64,000 nucleotides of DNA from Microbispora corallina. GTDB lineage: Bacteria > Actinomycetota > Actinomycetes > Streptosporangiales > Streptosporangiaceae. The stretch is from the NCBI RefSeq assembly GCF_016863035.1, contig NZ_BOOC01000009.1, positions 124,001-188,000 of the forward strand, written 5' to 3'. The notes under the pieces were generated by a model. The model was given only the letters and a program-made list of their open reading frames with translations. It ran no database searches and was not told the DNA's origin. Below are positions 26,810 to 37,365 of this stretch, piece after piece (the first letter of the stretch is position 1; each line of letters starts with the position of its first letter). A program made the position numbers and the translations under genes.

Positions 26810-28132
26810 TTACTTCTCGAAGGCCTTCGCGGCGTCCGCCTCGAGCTTCTGCTGGGCGCCCTTCACGTCGGTGGGGGTGCGGAGGAAGTCCTGCAGGTCC
26901 TTCCACTCGCCCTTGCCGTCGGTGCCGCCGAAGGCGCTGGGCGCGAGGTCGGACATGTCGTAGCGCACCGACTCGCCGGCCGAGATGATCGTCTGCGCGA
27001 GCTGCTTGGTCAGGTCGTCCGGGTAGTTGTCGGGGGAGACGTTGCGGTTGGGGGACAGGTAGCCCGGCTGCTTGGCCCAGACCTCGCCGCCCTCCTTGGA
27101 GGCCAGGTACTCCAGGAGGGCCTGCGCGCCCTTGGAGTCCTTCATCACCACGGCGACGTCACCGCCGAGGATGACGGGGGCCGTGTCGCCCACCTTCGGG
27201 AACGGCATGATCTTCGCCTCCTCGCCGACCTTCGCGCCGGACTGCGGCACGGAGGCGGCGACGAAGTCGGCCTCGATGACCATGGCGGCCTTCTTCTGGC
27301 CGTACACCTGGGTGACGCAGGTCGGGAAGTCGGTCTGCAACGCGCCGGAGGGGCCGCCGAGGATGAACTCCTTCTTGCCGACGACCTGGGCCATCTTCTG
27401 CAGCGCCGTGGTGACCGAGGCGTCCGTCCAGGGGATCTCGTGCTTGGACAGCTTGTCGTAGTTGTCCGGCCCGGCGGAGGAGAGGTAGATGTTCTCGAAC
27501 AGGTCGGTGAGCGTCCAGCCGGAGGCCGCGCACAGCGCGAACGGCGTGGTGCCGGAGTCCGACAGCGTCTGCGCGGTCTTGCTGACCAGGTCGTCCCACG
27601 TCGTCGCCGGCTGTGCGCCGGCGTCGTCGAAGGCCGACTGGCGGTACCAGATGAGCGACTTGTGCGCCGCCTTCACCAGCACGCCGTACACCTGGCCCTT
27701 GGCCGAGCCGAGCTCCTTCCAGTACGGGGTGTAGTTCTGGTCGATCTGCGCCTGCACCTGCGACGACAGCGGCTTGAGCGCGCCCTGGTCGGCGTACTGC
27801 TGGACGAGGCCCGGCTGGGGCAGGATCGCGACGTCCGGCGGGTTGCCGCCCTCGATGCGGGGGCCGAGGTAGGCGCCGGTGTCCTCGCCGGTGGAGGCGT
27901 AGGTGACGCTGGCGCCCGTCTTGGCCTCGAACGCCTTGAGCACCTTCTCGAAGTTGGCCTGCTCGTCGCCGGTCCACTTGGCCGCGACCTCGATCTTCAC
28001 GCCGGCGAGCGGCTTGGCGCCTCCGGCGGCGGGGGCGCTGCTCGACCCGGCCTGGGTGCCCCCGCCGGACGAGGTGCCGCATGCCGCGGCCGCGACGCCG
28101 AGAAGAGCCACCGCGATGGGGAGTTTCCGCAT
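26810..28132 (-). CDS. Extracellular solute-binding lipoprotein, AglE-like
   Basis: A 440-aa binding lipoprotein of the sugar importer. A lipobox signal (VAAAACG, Cys near residue 18) is followed by a Gly/Ser linker and the family 1 binding fold (VEVAAKWTGDEQANFEKVL, EGGNPPDVAILPQPGLVQQY, WDDLVSKTAQ). The NPPD-x-A-x-x-PQPG signature recalls the alpha-glucoside-binding protein AglE. It starts 2 nt after the stop of the upstream binding-protein gene and 12 nt before the MalF-type permease. Substrate by family: alpha-glucosides, not proven. Confidence 0.92.
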   Translation of the reverse strand: MRKLPIAVALLGVAAAACGTSSGGGTQAGSSSAPAAGGAKPLAGVKIEVAAKWTGDEQANFEKVLKAFEAKTGASVTYASTGEDTGAYLGPRIEGGNPPDVAILPQPGLVQQYADQGALKPLSSQVQAQIDQNYTPYWKELGSAKGQVYGVLVKAAHKSLIWYRQSAFDDAGAQPATTWDDLVSKTAQTLSDSGTTPFALCAASGWTLTDLFENIYLSSAGPDNYDKLSKHEIPWTDASVTTALQKMAQVVGKKEFILGGPSGALQTDFPTCVTQVYGQKKAAMVIEADFVAASVPQSGAKVGEEAKIMPFPKVGDTAPVILGGDVAVVMKDSKGAQALLEYLASKEGGEVWAKQPGYLSPNRNVSPDNYPDDLTKQLAQTIISAGESVRYDMSDLAPSAFGGTDGKGEWKDLQDFLRTPTDVKGAQQKLEADAAKAFEK

Positions 28133-28134
28133 AT

Positions 28135-29397
28135 CTATCCTCCGGGCTGGATCACCTCGCCGAGCTGCTGCTTCAGATCGGCGACGGTCTCGTCTACTGG
28201 CTTGCTGAGGTTGAGCGCGCCGGACACGGCGCTGGAGATCACCAGGCTGACCTGGTTGTAGTCGGCCGTGACCGGCCGTGGCCGCGCCGAGAGGATGGCC
28301 TCCTTCAGCACGGGCAGATAGGGGAACCGCTTGATCAGGGCCGGGTCGTCGTACAGCTCGGCCCAGACCGGCGGGAAGGAGCCCTCGGTCAGCACCAGCC
28401 GCTGGTTGTCCCGGCCGGTGAAGTAGCGGATGAAGTCGAGGGCCGACTTCTGCCGCTTGGAGAAGGCGCTGATGGCGAGGTTCAGCCCGCCGAGCGAGCT
28501 GGACCCGGGGCCGTTCAGGCCGGGCAGGCGGGTGACCGCGAACCTGCCGGCCAGGGGGGAGTGGGTGGCCGGGCCGTACGCGTGCGGCCAGTTGCGGGCG
28601 AAGACCAGCCGGCCCTCCTGAAAGGCCAGGCGCGACTCCTCCTCCTTGTACGTCAGGGCCTCCCTGGGGATCCACCCGTCCCTGACGCCGCCGACGAGGA
28701 AGTCGAGCGCGGTCCGCGCTGTGCCGAGGTCCATGGTCACCCGGCGGGCGTCGGGGCTGATGATCGACCCGCCCGCCGACTGCACGGCCTCGGCGAAGTT
28801 CACGGTCAGTCCCTCGTACGGGAGGAACTGTCCGGCGTAGCCGCCGATCTTGTACTTCGCGCTCAGCCGCGTGGCCTCGTCGCGCAGCTCCGCCCACGTC
28901 CTGGGCGGCTTCATGTGCTCCTTCTTGAGGATGTCGGAGCGGTAGTAGAGCAGCCCCGCGTTGCTGAGGTACGGCGCGGCCCACAGCTTGTCGCGGTAGA
29001 TCGCCGTGTCGGCGACCCCTTTGAGCAGCTTGTCGAGCGGGAACAGGCTGCGGTCGAGCGGCACGATCCAGCCGGCGTCGGCGAACTCGGCCGTCCAGAC
29101 CACGTCGAGCCCGAGCACGTCGTACACGTCGCTGTGCGCCTGGAGGTTGGCCACCATCTGGGCGCGCTGCTCGTCGGCGGCCTCGGGGAGCTCCAGGAGG
29201 GTCACCCGTTCGGACGGGTGGGCCCGGTTCCACCGGTCGAGCAGCGGTCCGAGGTAGGCCGTGGTGTCCCGGCCGATCGCGAGCGTGATCGGGCCGGTCC
29301 CGCCCGTGCCGGGGGAGGGGGCCCCGCCGGTGTCCGCCATGCCCGAGCACCCGGCCACCAGCAGGGCGGCCAGCGCGGCGACGGCTCGGCGAACCAC
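28135..29397 (-). CDS. Extracellular solute-binding lipoprotein, LpqY/ThuE-like
   Basis: First gene of the importer operon, 420 aa. The lipobox is LLVAGCSG (Cys near 17). The stretch SDVYDVLGLDVVWTAEFADAG resembles the trehalose-binding lipoprotein LpqY of mycobacteria; AAPYLSNAGLLYYRSDIL and LNLAISAFSKRQKSALDFIRYF are typical of the fold. GTG 29397 has GGAGG 4 nt upstream. A second, clearly different binding protein follows directly. Trehalose or a related alpha-glucoside is a reasonable guess, helped by the nearby treS. Confidence 0.92.
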   Translation of the reverse strand: MVRRAVAALAALLVAGCSGMADTGGAPSPGTGGTGPITLAIGRDTTAYLGPLLDRWNRAHPSERVTLLELPEAADEQRAQMVANLQAHSDVYDVLGLDVVWTAEFADAGWIVPLDRSLFPLDKLLKGVADTAIYRDKLWAAPYLSNAGLLYYRSDILKKEHMKPPRTWAELRDEATRLSAKYKIGGYAGQFLPYEGLTVNFAEAVQSAGGSIISPDARRVTMDLGTARTALDFLVGGVRDGWIPREALTYKEEESRLAFQEGRLVFARNWPHAYGPATHSPLAGRFAVTRLPGLNGPGSSSLGGLNLAISAFSKRQKSALDFIRYFTGRDNQRLVLTEGSFPPVWAELYDDPALIKRFPYLPVLKEAILSARPRPVTADYNQVSLVISSAVSGALNLSKPVDETVADLKQQLGEVIQPGG

Positions 29398-29420
29398 ATG
29401 GCCTCCGTATTAAGTGCCGG

Positions 29421-29460
29421 TTACATACGTGTTAGGTAGGTGCATGCATGTTATGCATAG
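29421..29460. promoter_or_regulatory. Candidate PadR operator region
   Basis: Between the divergent importer and PadR genes lies an AT-rich patch. It contains ATGCAT-GTT-ATGCAT (29444-29458), the 8-bp palindrome TGCATGCA (29441-29448) and TTACATACGTGTTAG (29421-29435). PadR regulators favour ATGT/ACAT-type half-sites, so this is a plausible shared operator. Confidence 0.5.
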
Positions 29461-29529
29461 CGATAATGTGAGCGTCAACGGATGAGCCGGTAACGCTCCG
29501 GTAACCGCTTCGAGGCAGGGGGTGGGCGC

Positions 29530-30036
29530 GTGCGGCAGCCGCTGCTGGCGCTCCTTGCGAAGGAACCTGCCCACGGGTACGAGCTCAAACAGGCGCTGGA
29601 GACCATCTTCGGCAGCGCGTACCCGTCGCCCAACATCGGCCAGATCTACGTCACGCTGGGACGACTGGAGAAGGACGGCTTCGTCAGGTCGGTCGACGTC
29701 GAGCAGTCGAACCGGCCCAACAAGAAGGTCTACTACATCACGGCCTCCGGCCGGGAGGCGCTGGAGACCTGGGTCGACGAGCCCACCGAGGGCCCGCGGG
29801 TGCGCGACGAGTTCTTCATGAAGCTCGTGCTCGCCCCGATGACGGGCCTGTCGGACCGGATGGCCCTGGTCAATCGGCAGCGCCGCCACTACCTGGGGCT
29901 GATGCGCGACCTCGGCGAGCTCGCCGAGCGCACCGACCCCGGCAACCGGGTGGCCCTGCTCCTCATCGAGGGGGCCATGCTGCACCTGCAGGCCGACCTC
30001 GACTGGCTGGAGCGCTGCCAGGAGGAGCTTCCCTGA
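29530..30036 (+). CDS. PadR-family transcriptional regulator
   Basis: A 168-aa winged-helix regulator. The PadR signature is clear (LLALLAKEPAHGYELKQAL, NIGQIYVTLGRLEKDGFV, KKVYYITASGREALE), followed by a C-terminal dimerisation helix (LVNRQRRHYLGLMRDLGELAER). The start is GTG 29530. It is divergent from the sugar importer with 132 bp between them, so importer control and autoregulation are likely. PadR proteins usually respond to small phenolic or drug-like ligands, and control of a sugar importer would be less common. Confidence 0.93.
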   Translation: MRQPLLALLAKEPAHGYELKQALETIFGSAYPSPNIGQIYVTLGRLEKDGFVRSVDVEQSNRPNKKVYYITASGREALETWVDEPTEGPRVRDEFFMKLVLAPMTGLSDRMALVNRQRRHYLGLMRDLGELAERTDPGNRVALLLIEGAMLHLQADLDWLERCQEELP

Positions 30037-30107
30037 CGGCCCGGGCGTGGGCGACACGCGGGGCGGGTATCCCCCGGGGGTAGCCGTCGCCAGTCGCAGG
30101 GTGCCCC

Positions 30108-30929
30108 ATGCCGCAGCCGTCCGCCCGTGATTACGACCGCATGCTCGAGCTCGCCTCGGCGCTCCTCCAGTCCCCCGAGCCGAAGGCCGCGTGGACCCTG
30201 ATCGGCCGGCAGCTGCTCGGCCCGCTCGTGCGCGGCGACGTGTTCACCCGCGTCGACGTCGACTACACGCGGTCGGCCGGACGGATGCTCGACATCGAGC
30301 CGGAGCCCGCGGCCCGGCAGACGCCTCCCGGGTCCGACGTGCACCGGACGATAATCGCCGAGCATCCGCTCGCGGTGCACTACGGCAGGACCGGCACGCT
30401 CGCGCCGCTGCGCGTGAGCGACCTGATGCCGTCGCGCGCCTGGCGGCGCACGGTCGCGTGCGCCACGATGCGGGAGGTGTTCGGGACCACTCACGCCCTC
30501 GGCGTTCCGCTGCGGAGCCGGCCCTTCCGCGGACTGTCCGTCCAGCTCGCGGGCGGCGACTTCTCCGAGAGGGACCTGGCGGTGGTCCGGCGGCTTCAGC
30601 CCCTGCTGGTCGCGCTCGACCGCCACGAGCGCCATCTCGCGCGCTGGCGCGACGTCTCCGGAGGCCCCGACACGGCCGACGCGGTCGCCGGCCTTCGGAT
30701 CACCCCGCGGGAGCTGGTGGTCCTGACCGCGATGGCCGACGGTCTCACGGCCGCCGGCATCGCCCGCCGCCTGAACATCGCGGTCCGGACGGTCGGCAAG
30801 CACCAGGAGAACCTCTACCGGAAGCTCCGGGCCTCCGACCGCCTCGGCGCCGTGCTCACCGCCCAGCGTCTGGGGATCCTGCCGGTCCCGCGGTCCGGGG
30901 AGGGCGGGGACGCCGGACCGCGGGGATGA
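30108..30929 (+). CDS. LuxR-family transcriptional regulator
   Basis: A 273-aa regulator with a C-terminal LuxR helix-turn-helix (LRITPRELVVLTAMADGLTA, ARRLNIAVRTVGKHQENLYRKL, about residues 195-250). The N-terminal 190 residues form a probable sensor domain without Walker motifs, so it is not a LAL-type protein; a GAF-like fold is possible. ATG 30108 is used. A CCCCCGGGGG palindrome lies at 30071-30080, upstream of the start. It converges with the P450 gene, with 6 nt between the stops. Confidence 0.88.
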   Translation: MPQPSARDYDRMLELASALLQSPEPKAAWTLIGRQLLGPLVRGDVFTRVDVDYTRSAGRMLDIEPEPAARQTPPGSDVHRTIIAEHPLAVHYGRTGTLAPLRVSDLMPSRAWRRTVACATMREVFGTTHALGVPLRSRPFRGLSVQLAGGDFSERDLAVVRRLQPLLVALDRHERHLARWRDVSGGPDTADAVAGLRITPRELVVLTAMADGLTAAGIARRLNIAVRTVGKHQENLYRKLRASDRLGAVLTAQRLGILPVPRSGEGGDAGPRG

Positions 30930-30935
30930 GGCGGG

Positions 30936-32156
30936 TCAGACCGCGGGGGTGAACTCCACGAGGAGCCGTTCGGGCGCGCGGGTGAAGACCCCGGTGTCCA
31001 CCGGGGTGAAGCCGGGGGCCAGGCGCAGGTCGGGGGCGACGTCGAGCAGCCGGCCGACGCCGACGTTCACCTCGGCGCGGGCGAGCTGGGCCCCGACGCA
31101 GAAGTGCCGTCCGAGGGCGAAGGCGGTGTGGTTGGCCCCGGCCGTGAACGCGCGGGCCACGTCGAGGTCGGTGCGGAAGAGGTCGAACTCGTCCGGCCGG
31201 TCGTAGCGGGCGGGGTCCCGGTTGGCGGCGGCGAGCAGGCAGGTGACCGTGCTGCCGGCGGGGATCGTCCCCCCGCTCAGCTCGACGTCCGCGTCGGGCT
31301 GGCGCATCACCATCTGGACCACCGGGGAGTACCGCATCGTCTCGGCGAACGCCCGGTCGATCAGGGACCGGTCGGCGCGCACGGCGGCGAGCTGGCCGGG
31401 GTGGTCGAGCAGGTTGCGCACGAGGCACGTGATCGCCTTGTCGGTCGTCTCGCCGCCCGCGGCCAGCAGGAGGCTCACGAACGACTTGATCTCCTCGTCG
31501 CTCATCCGTACACCGTCGATCTCGGCCGTGCAGAGGGTGGACAGCAGGTCGTCGCCCGGTTCCGCCCGGCGCCGCTCGACGATGGGAAGGACGTGGGCCT
31601 CCAGCTCCTCCTTGGTTCTCAGTCCCGCCTCGGCCACCTCGGGGTCCTGGGCGAGGTTGGAGATGAAGGCGACGATGGCGGTGTACCACCGGTGGAACAG
31701 CTCGTGGTCGCCGGGCGGCAGGCCCAGCATGTCGACGATCACCCTGATCGGGAACCGGGTCGAGAAGCCCTCGACGAGGTCGACCCGGCCGTCGGCGGCG
31801 AACGCCCCGATCAGCTCGTCGCCGACGCGCTCGATGACGGGCATGAACCGGTCGGCCAGGGCGCGTCCGCGGAAGGCCGGCGTCACGAGGGCGCGTTTGG
31901 CCGCGTGCTCGCGGCCGTCCATCTGCAGGATCGTCCGGCCGTGCACCGGTTCGAGCTGCCAGTCGTAGTTCCTGTTCGTGAAGACCGGGTCCTTGAGGGC
32001 GCGCTCCACGTCGGCGTACCGGCTGATGACGTGGCTTCGCGTCGCCTCGTGCCACAGCAGCGGGAAGTCCGAGCGCAGCACCTCGTACGCGGGATAGGGG
32101 TCGGCGGCGAACTCGGGGGAGAGGATGTCCGGAGCGCCGGCGGCGTCACTGGCCAC
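30936..32156 (-). CDS. Cytochrome P450
   Basis: A soluble bacterial P450 of 406 aa. The I-helix is LLLAAGGETTDKAI, the K-helix ExxR is ETMRYSP, and the heme loop is FALGRHFCVGAQLAR with Cys353 as ligand; the usual FGxG has Ala for the first Gly. It should need ferredoxin and a reductase, neither of which is adjacent. GTG 32156 (ASDAAGAPDILSPEF) is used; the frame stays open further upstream, but a 32-bp palindrome and non-coding-looking sequence lie there. The substrate is unknown. Confidence 0.94.
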   Translation of the reverse strand: MASDAAGAPDILSPEFAADPYPAYEVLRSDFPLLWHEATRSHVISRYADVERALKDPVFTNRNYDWQLEPVHGRTILQMDGREHAAKRALVTPAFRGRALADRFMPVIERVGDELIGAFAADGRVDLVEGFSTRFPIRVIVDMLGLPPGDHELFHRWYTAIVAFISNLAQDPEVAEAGLRTKEELEAHVLPIVERRRAEPGDDLLSTLCTAEIDGVRMSDEEIKSFVSLLLAAGGETTDKAITCLVRNLLDHPGQLAAVRADRSLIDRAFAETMRYSPVVQMVMRQPDADVELSGGTIPAGSTVTCLLAAANRDPARYDRPDEFDLFRTDLDVARAFTAGANHTAFALGRHFCVGAQLARAEVNVGVGRLLDVAPDLRLAPGFTPVDTGVFTRAPERLLVEFTPAV

Positions 32157-32189
32157 GGGGCGGGCTCCCTTCCGGGGCGTTGACGAGGG

Positions 32190-32221
32190 GGAGGACGGGC
32201 CGGGCGCCCGGCCCGTCCTCC
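32190..32221. promoter_or_regulatory. 32-bp perfect palindrome upstream of the P450 gene
   Basis: Arms GGAGGACGGGCCGGGC and its exact reverse complement meet without a spacer. The palindrome lies 33 nt upstream of the P450 start in the divergent gap to the ABC transporter gene. It could be an operator, or a hairpin in the P450 leader RNA. Confidence 0.7.
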
Positions 32222-32361
32222 GTGACCGTAAGATCCGGCGACCCCGGCGGGATATGCGGAAAACTACGTAGGACGCCCGTCGCCGCCGTTCCGCGGACGC
32301 TTGCGGAGATTCCGGTGAGCTGCGAGCATGCGGGCGTGACCGGGCGCTCAGGACCAACCGC

Positions 32362-33108
<747 letters not shown>

Positions 33109-33113
33109 CCACC

Positions 33114-35468
33114 GTGACTGACCACCGTGGGACGGCCGGCGACCATGGGGAGGAGCGCCGGCCGGCCGCGACCACGCCGCGGGGGCGGTCCGTGACCGGC
33201 GCCTGGCACGGCGCCGCGGGCAGGTGGGTACGGGCCGACCTGCGGGCCCGCAGGGGTCAGGCCGCCCTCACGATCATGGCGGTGGCCGGGATCGTCACCG
33301 CGCTGATCGTCGCGGCCACGCTGCTGGAGGACGGCACCAACCCCTGGCGCGGCCTGTTCGAGCGCAGCCACGGCGCGCATATCTGGCTGCACACCAAGGA
33401 CGTGCCCGACGTGACCGCGCTCAGGGCCCTGAACGGTGTGACCGACGTGGCCGGGCCGTACCGCAGCGCGCCGGCGACGCTCGTCGACCACGGCCGCCGG
33501 GTGCCGATCGCCCTGCAGGAGACCCCGGCGGCGTTCCCGCCCGTCGCACGGCCGCTGCTGCGCGAGGGCCGATGGCTCGACGCCCGCCGGCCGGACGCGG
33601 TGGTGGTCGAGCGGTCGTTCGCCCGGGCGCTCGGGCTGCGGCCCGGCAGCCCGTTCACCGTCACCGGCCTGAACGGCGCGACCCACACGCTGACCGTCGC
33701 CGGGCTCGCCGAGAGCGGCGACCAAGGCTTCTACCCGGAGTGGACGCCCGGCCTCGCCTGGACCCTGGGCCAGACCCTCACCCTGGTGGAGCCGGCGCAG
33801 GGCCGCACCGAGATGGTCACCGGTCTCCGCCTGGCCGACGCCGCCACGACCGACCTGGTCGTGCAGCGGGCCGTCTTCACGCTGCGCAACCAGGTCCAGC
33901 GGGTGAGCACCTGGCGGGAGGTGCGGGCGTCGATGGAGCTGGACAACCGGCTGCTCGGCCTGCTGCTCGCGCTGTTCGGCGTCGCCGGCCTGGTCGCCGC
34001 CGCGCTGGCCCTCGCCAACGCCGCCGGCGGCCGGGTGCTCACGCAGTTGCGCGACATCGCCACGCTGAAGTCGCTCGGCTTCACCCGCGGCCAAGTCACC
34101 CGGATGCTCGTCGCCGAGCACGGCACCCTGGGCCTGGTCGGCATCGTCCTCGGCCTCGTCGCCGCGCGGCTGATCACGGCCACGGCGCTGTCGGAGACCG
34201 TGGCCGTCCCGCTGTCGCCCGGCCCGCTCGCGGCGATCGCCGCCGGCACGGCCGCGATGGTGCTGGTCGCGGTGTGGCTGCCCGCCTGGCGGGGCGGGCG
34301 CACCCCGCCGATCCCCGCCGCCCCCGCGGCGCCGCCGCGCGGCCACCTGTCCCGGCTGGCCCGGGTCGCCCTGCTCGTACGGCTCCCGCCCGCGCTCGTG
34401 CTCGGGGCGCGGGACGCCTTCACCCGGCGGACGCCCGCGCTGCTCACGATCTGCGGCGTGGCCATCCCGATGATGATGATCACGATCGGGCTGGGGTGCT
34501 GGGCGACGCTGGACGACTTCGCCCGCCACCCCGAGAGCGTCGGCCAGGCCGCCGCCCTGTCCGTACGGCCGGGGAACCTCACGGCCGTGGAGGCGCACGA
34601 CCGGGCGATGGCCGACCCCGACGTGGTCGCGGCCTACCCCGGGGTGGAGTTGGACGCGCTCGTGCCGTGGCAGACGCGGACCGTGCGGGCCAGGGCGCTC
34701 GGGACGTCCACCGAGCCGTACCCGTTCCCCGTGGCCGAGGGCCGGATGTTCCGCGACGCGGGCGAGGCGGTGGCCGGGCAGGGGCTGCTCGACCTGCTCG
34801 GCGTGCGCATCGGCGACCGGGTGCGGATGACGATCGGCGGCACCCCGCTCATCGTCCAGATCGTCGGCCGGGTGATCGAGCCCGAGCAGGACGGCGAGGT
34901 CCTGTCGGTCGGCATCGACAGCCTGGCGGCCAAGGACGCGGTGCCGCCGCAGTTCTACGCCCTGGCGCTGCGTTCGGGCGCCGACCCGGCCCAGGTGCGG
35001 GCCCGGCTGCAGGCCCAGGGCCTGGAGGTCTCCCAGGCGGTGAACCCGGCCGACCGGCTCTCGGTCATCCGGGTGATCATCGTGGCGCTCGTGGTCGTGC
35101 TGGCGTTGATCGGCTTGGCCAACCTGCTGACGGCGATCGCGCTGGGGCTGCGCGACCACGTGCTCGACCTGGCCGTGCTCAAGGCCATGGGTCTCACGCC
35201 CCGCCAGGTCATGGCGACGCTCGTCACCGGGACCGGGCTGCTCGTCACGGCGGGGGCGCTGCTCGGCGCCTCGGCCGGGGCGTTCTGGTCGAGGAGCCTG
35301 ATCGACATGGAGGGCCGCGGCAGCGGGGTGGGCGCCGGGATCGGCCGGGCCCCGACCCCCGGCATGTTCGCCGCCGCCGTCCTGGTCGCGGTCGGGGCCG
35401 CGCTGCTGGTCGCGCTGATCCCGGCCCGGCGGGCGGCGCGGGCTCAGGTCCCGGTCACCGCCCGCTGA
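33114..35468 (+). CDS. FtsX/MacB-type ABC permease
   Basis: A 784-aa permease with two FtsX-type modules. A first helix near residue 50 (AALTIMAVAGIVTALIVAATLL) is followed by a large extracytoplasmic domain (about 75-270), a helix cluster (LLLALFGVAGLVAAALALANA) and the second module (PALLTICGVAIPMMMITIGLG). Another extracytoplasmic domain and three C-terminal helices complete it. GTG 33114 follows the ATPase stop by 5 nt. It converges with treS, leaving just 10 nt and no visible terminator. The substrate is unknown. Confidence 0.92.
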   Translation: MTDHRGTAGDHGEERRPAATTPRGRSVTGAWHGAAGRWVRADLRARRGQAALTIMAVAGIVTALIVAATLLEDGTNPWRGLFERSHGAHIWLHTKDVPDVTALRALNGVTDVAGPYRSAPATLVDHGRRVPIALQETPAAFPPVARPLLREGRWLDARRPDAVVVERSFARALGLRPGSPFTVTGLNGATHTLTVAGLAESGDQGFYPEWTPGLAWTLGQTLTLVEPAQGRTEMVTGLRLADAATTDLVVQRAVFTLRNQVQRVSTWREVRASMELDNRLLGLLLALFGVAGLVAAALALANAAGGRVLTQLRDIATLKSLGFTRGQVTRMLVAEHGTLGLVGIVLGLVAARLITATALSETVAVPLSPGPLAAIAAGTAAMVLVAVWLPAWRGGRTPPIPAAPAAPPRGHLSRLARVALLVRLPPALVLGARDAFTRRTPALLTICGVAIPMMMITIGLGCWATLDDFARHPESVGQAAALSVRPGNLTAVEAHDRAMADPDVVAAYPGVELDALVPWQTRTVRARALGTSTEPYPFPVAEGRMFRDAGEAVAGQGLLDLLGVRIGDRVRMTIGGTPLIVQIVGRVIEPEQDGEVLSVGIDSLAAKDAVPPQFYALALRSGADPAQVRARLQAQGLEVSQAVNPADRLSVIRVIIVALVVVLALIGLANLLTAIALGLRDHVLDLAVLKAMGLTPRQVMATLVTGTGLLVTAGALLGASAGAFWSRSLIDMEGRGSGVGAGIGRAPTPGMFAAAVLVAVGAALLVALIPARRAARAQVPVTAR

Positions 35469-35478
35469 GCCGGGCCGG

Positions 35479-37191
<1,713 letters not shown>

Positions 37192-37273
37192 CTGGTCTCG
37201 CTTGGAAAGGAGGGGCGCGTTGTCAGGTCACACCCGAGCTTCGACGCTCACGCCATGGTGTTTGGCCTCTATT

Positions 37274-37310
37274 TGACCGAAAATACCACTTGAGCAGGGC
37301 TGACCGAAAA
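37274..37310. repeat. Direct repeat upstream of treS
   Basis: TGACCGAAAA occurs at 37274-37283 and 37301-37310, 27 bp apart, in the otherwise featureless gap before treS (37192-37365). The copies lie 83-119 nt from the treS start and may bind a regulator. Confidence 0.5.
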
Positions 37311-37365
37311 CCCTGACCTACTCCTGACATGCGTTTTTTGCCTGTTTTTGAATGATCACGCGCTG

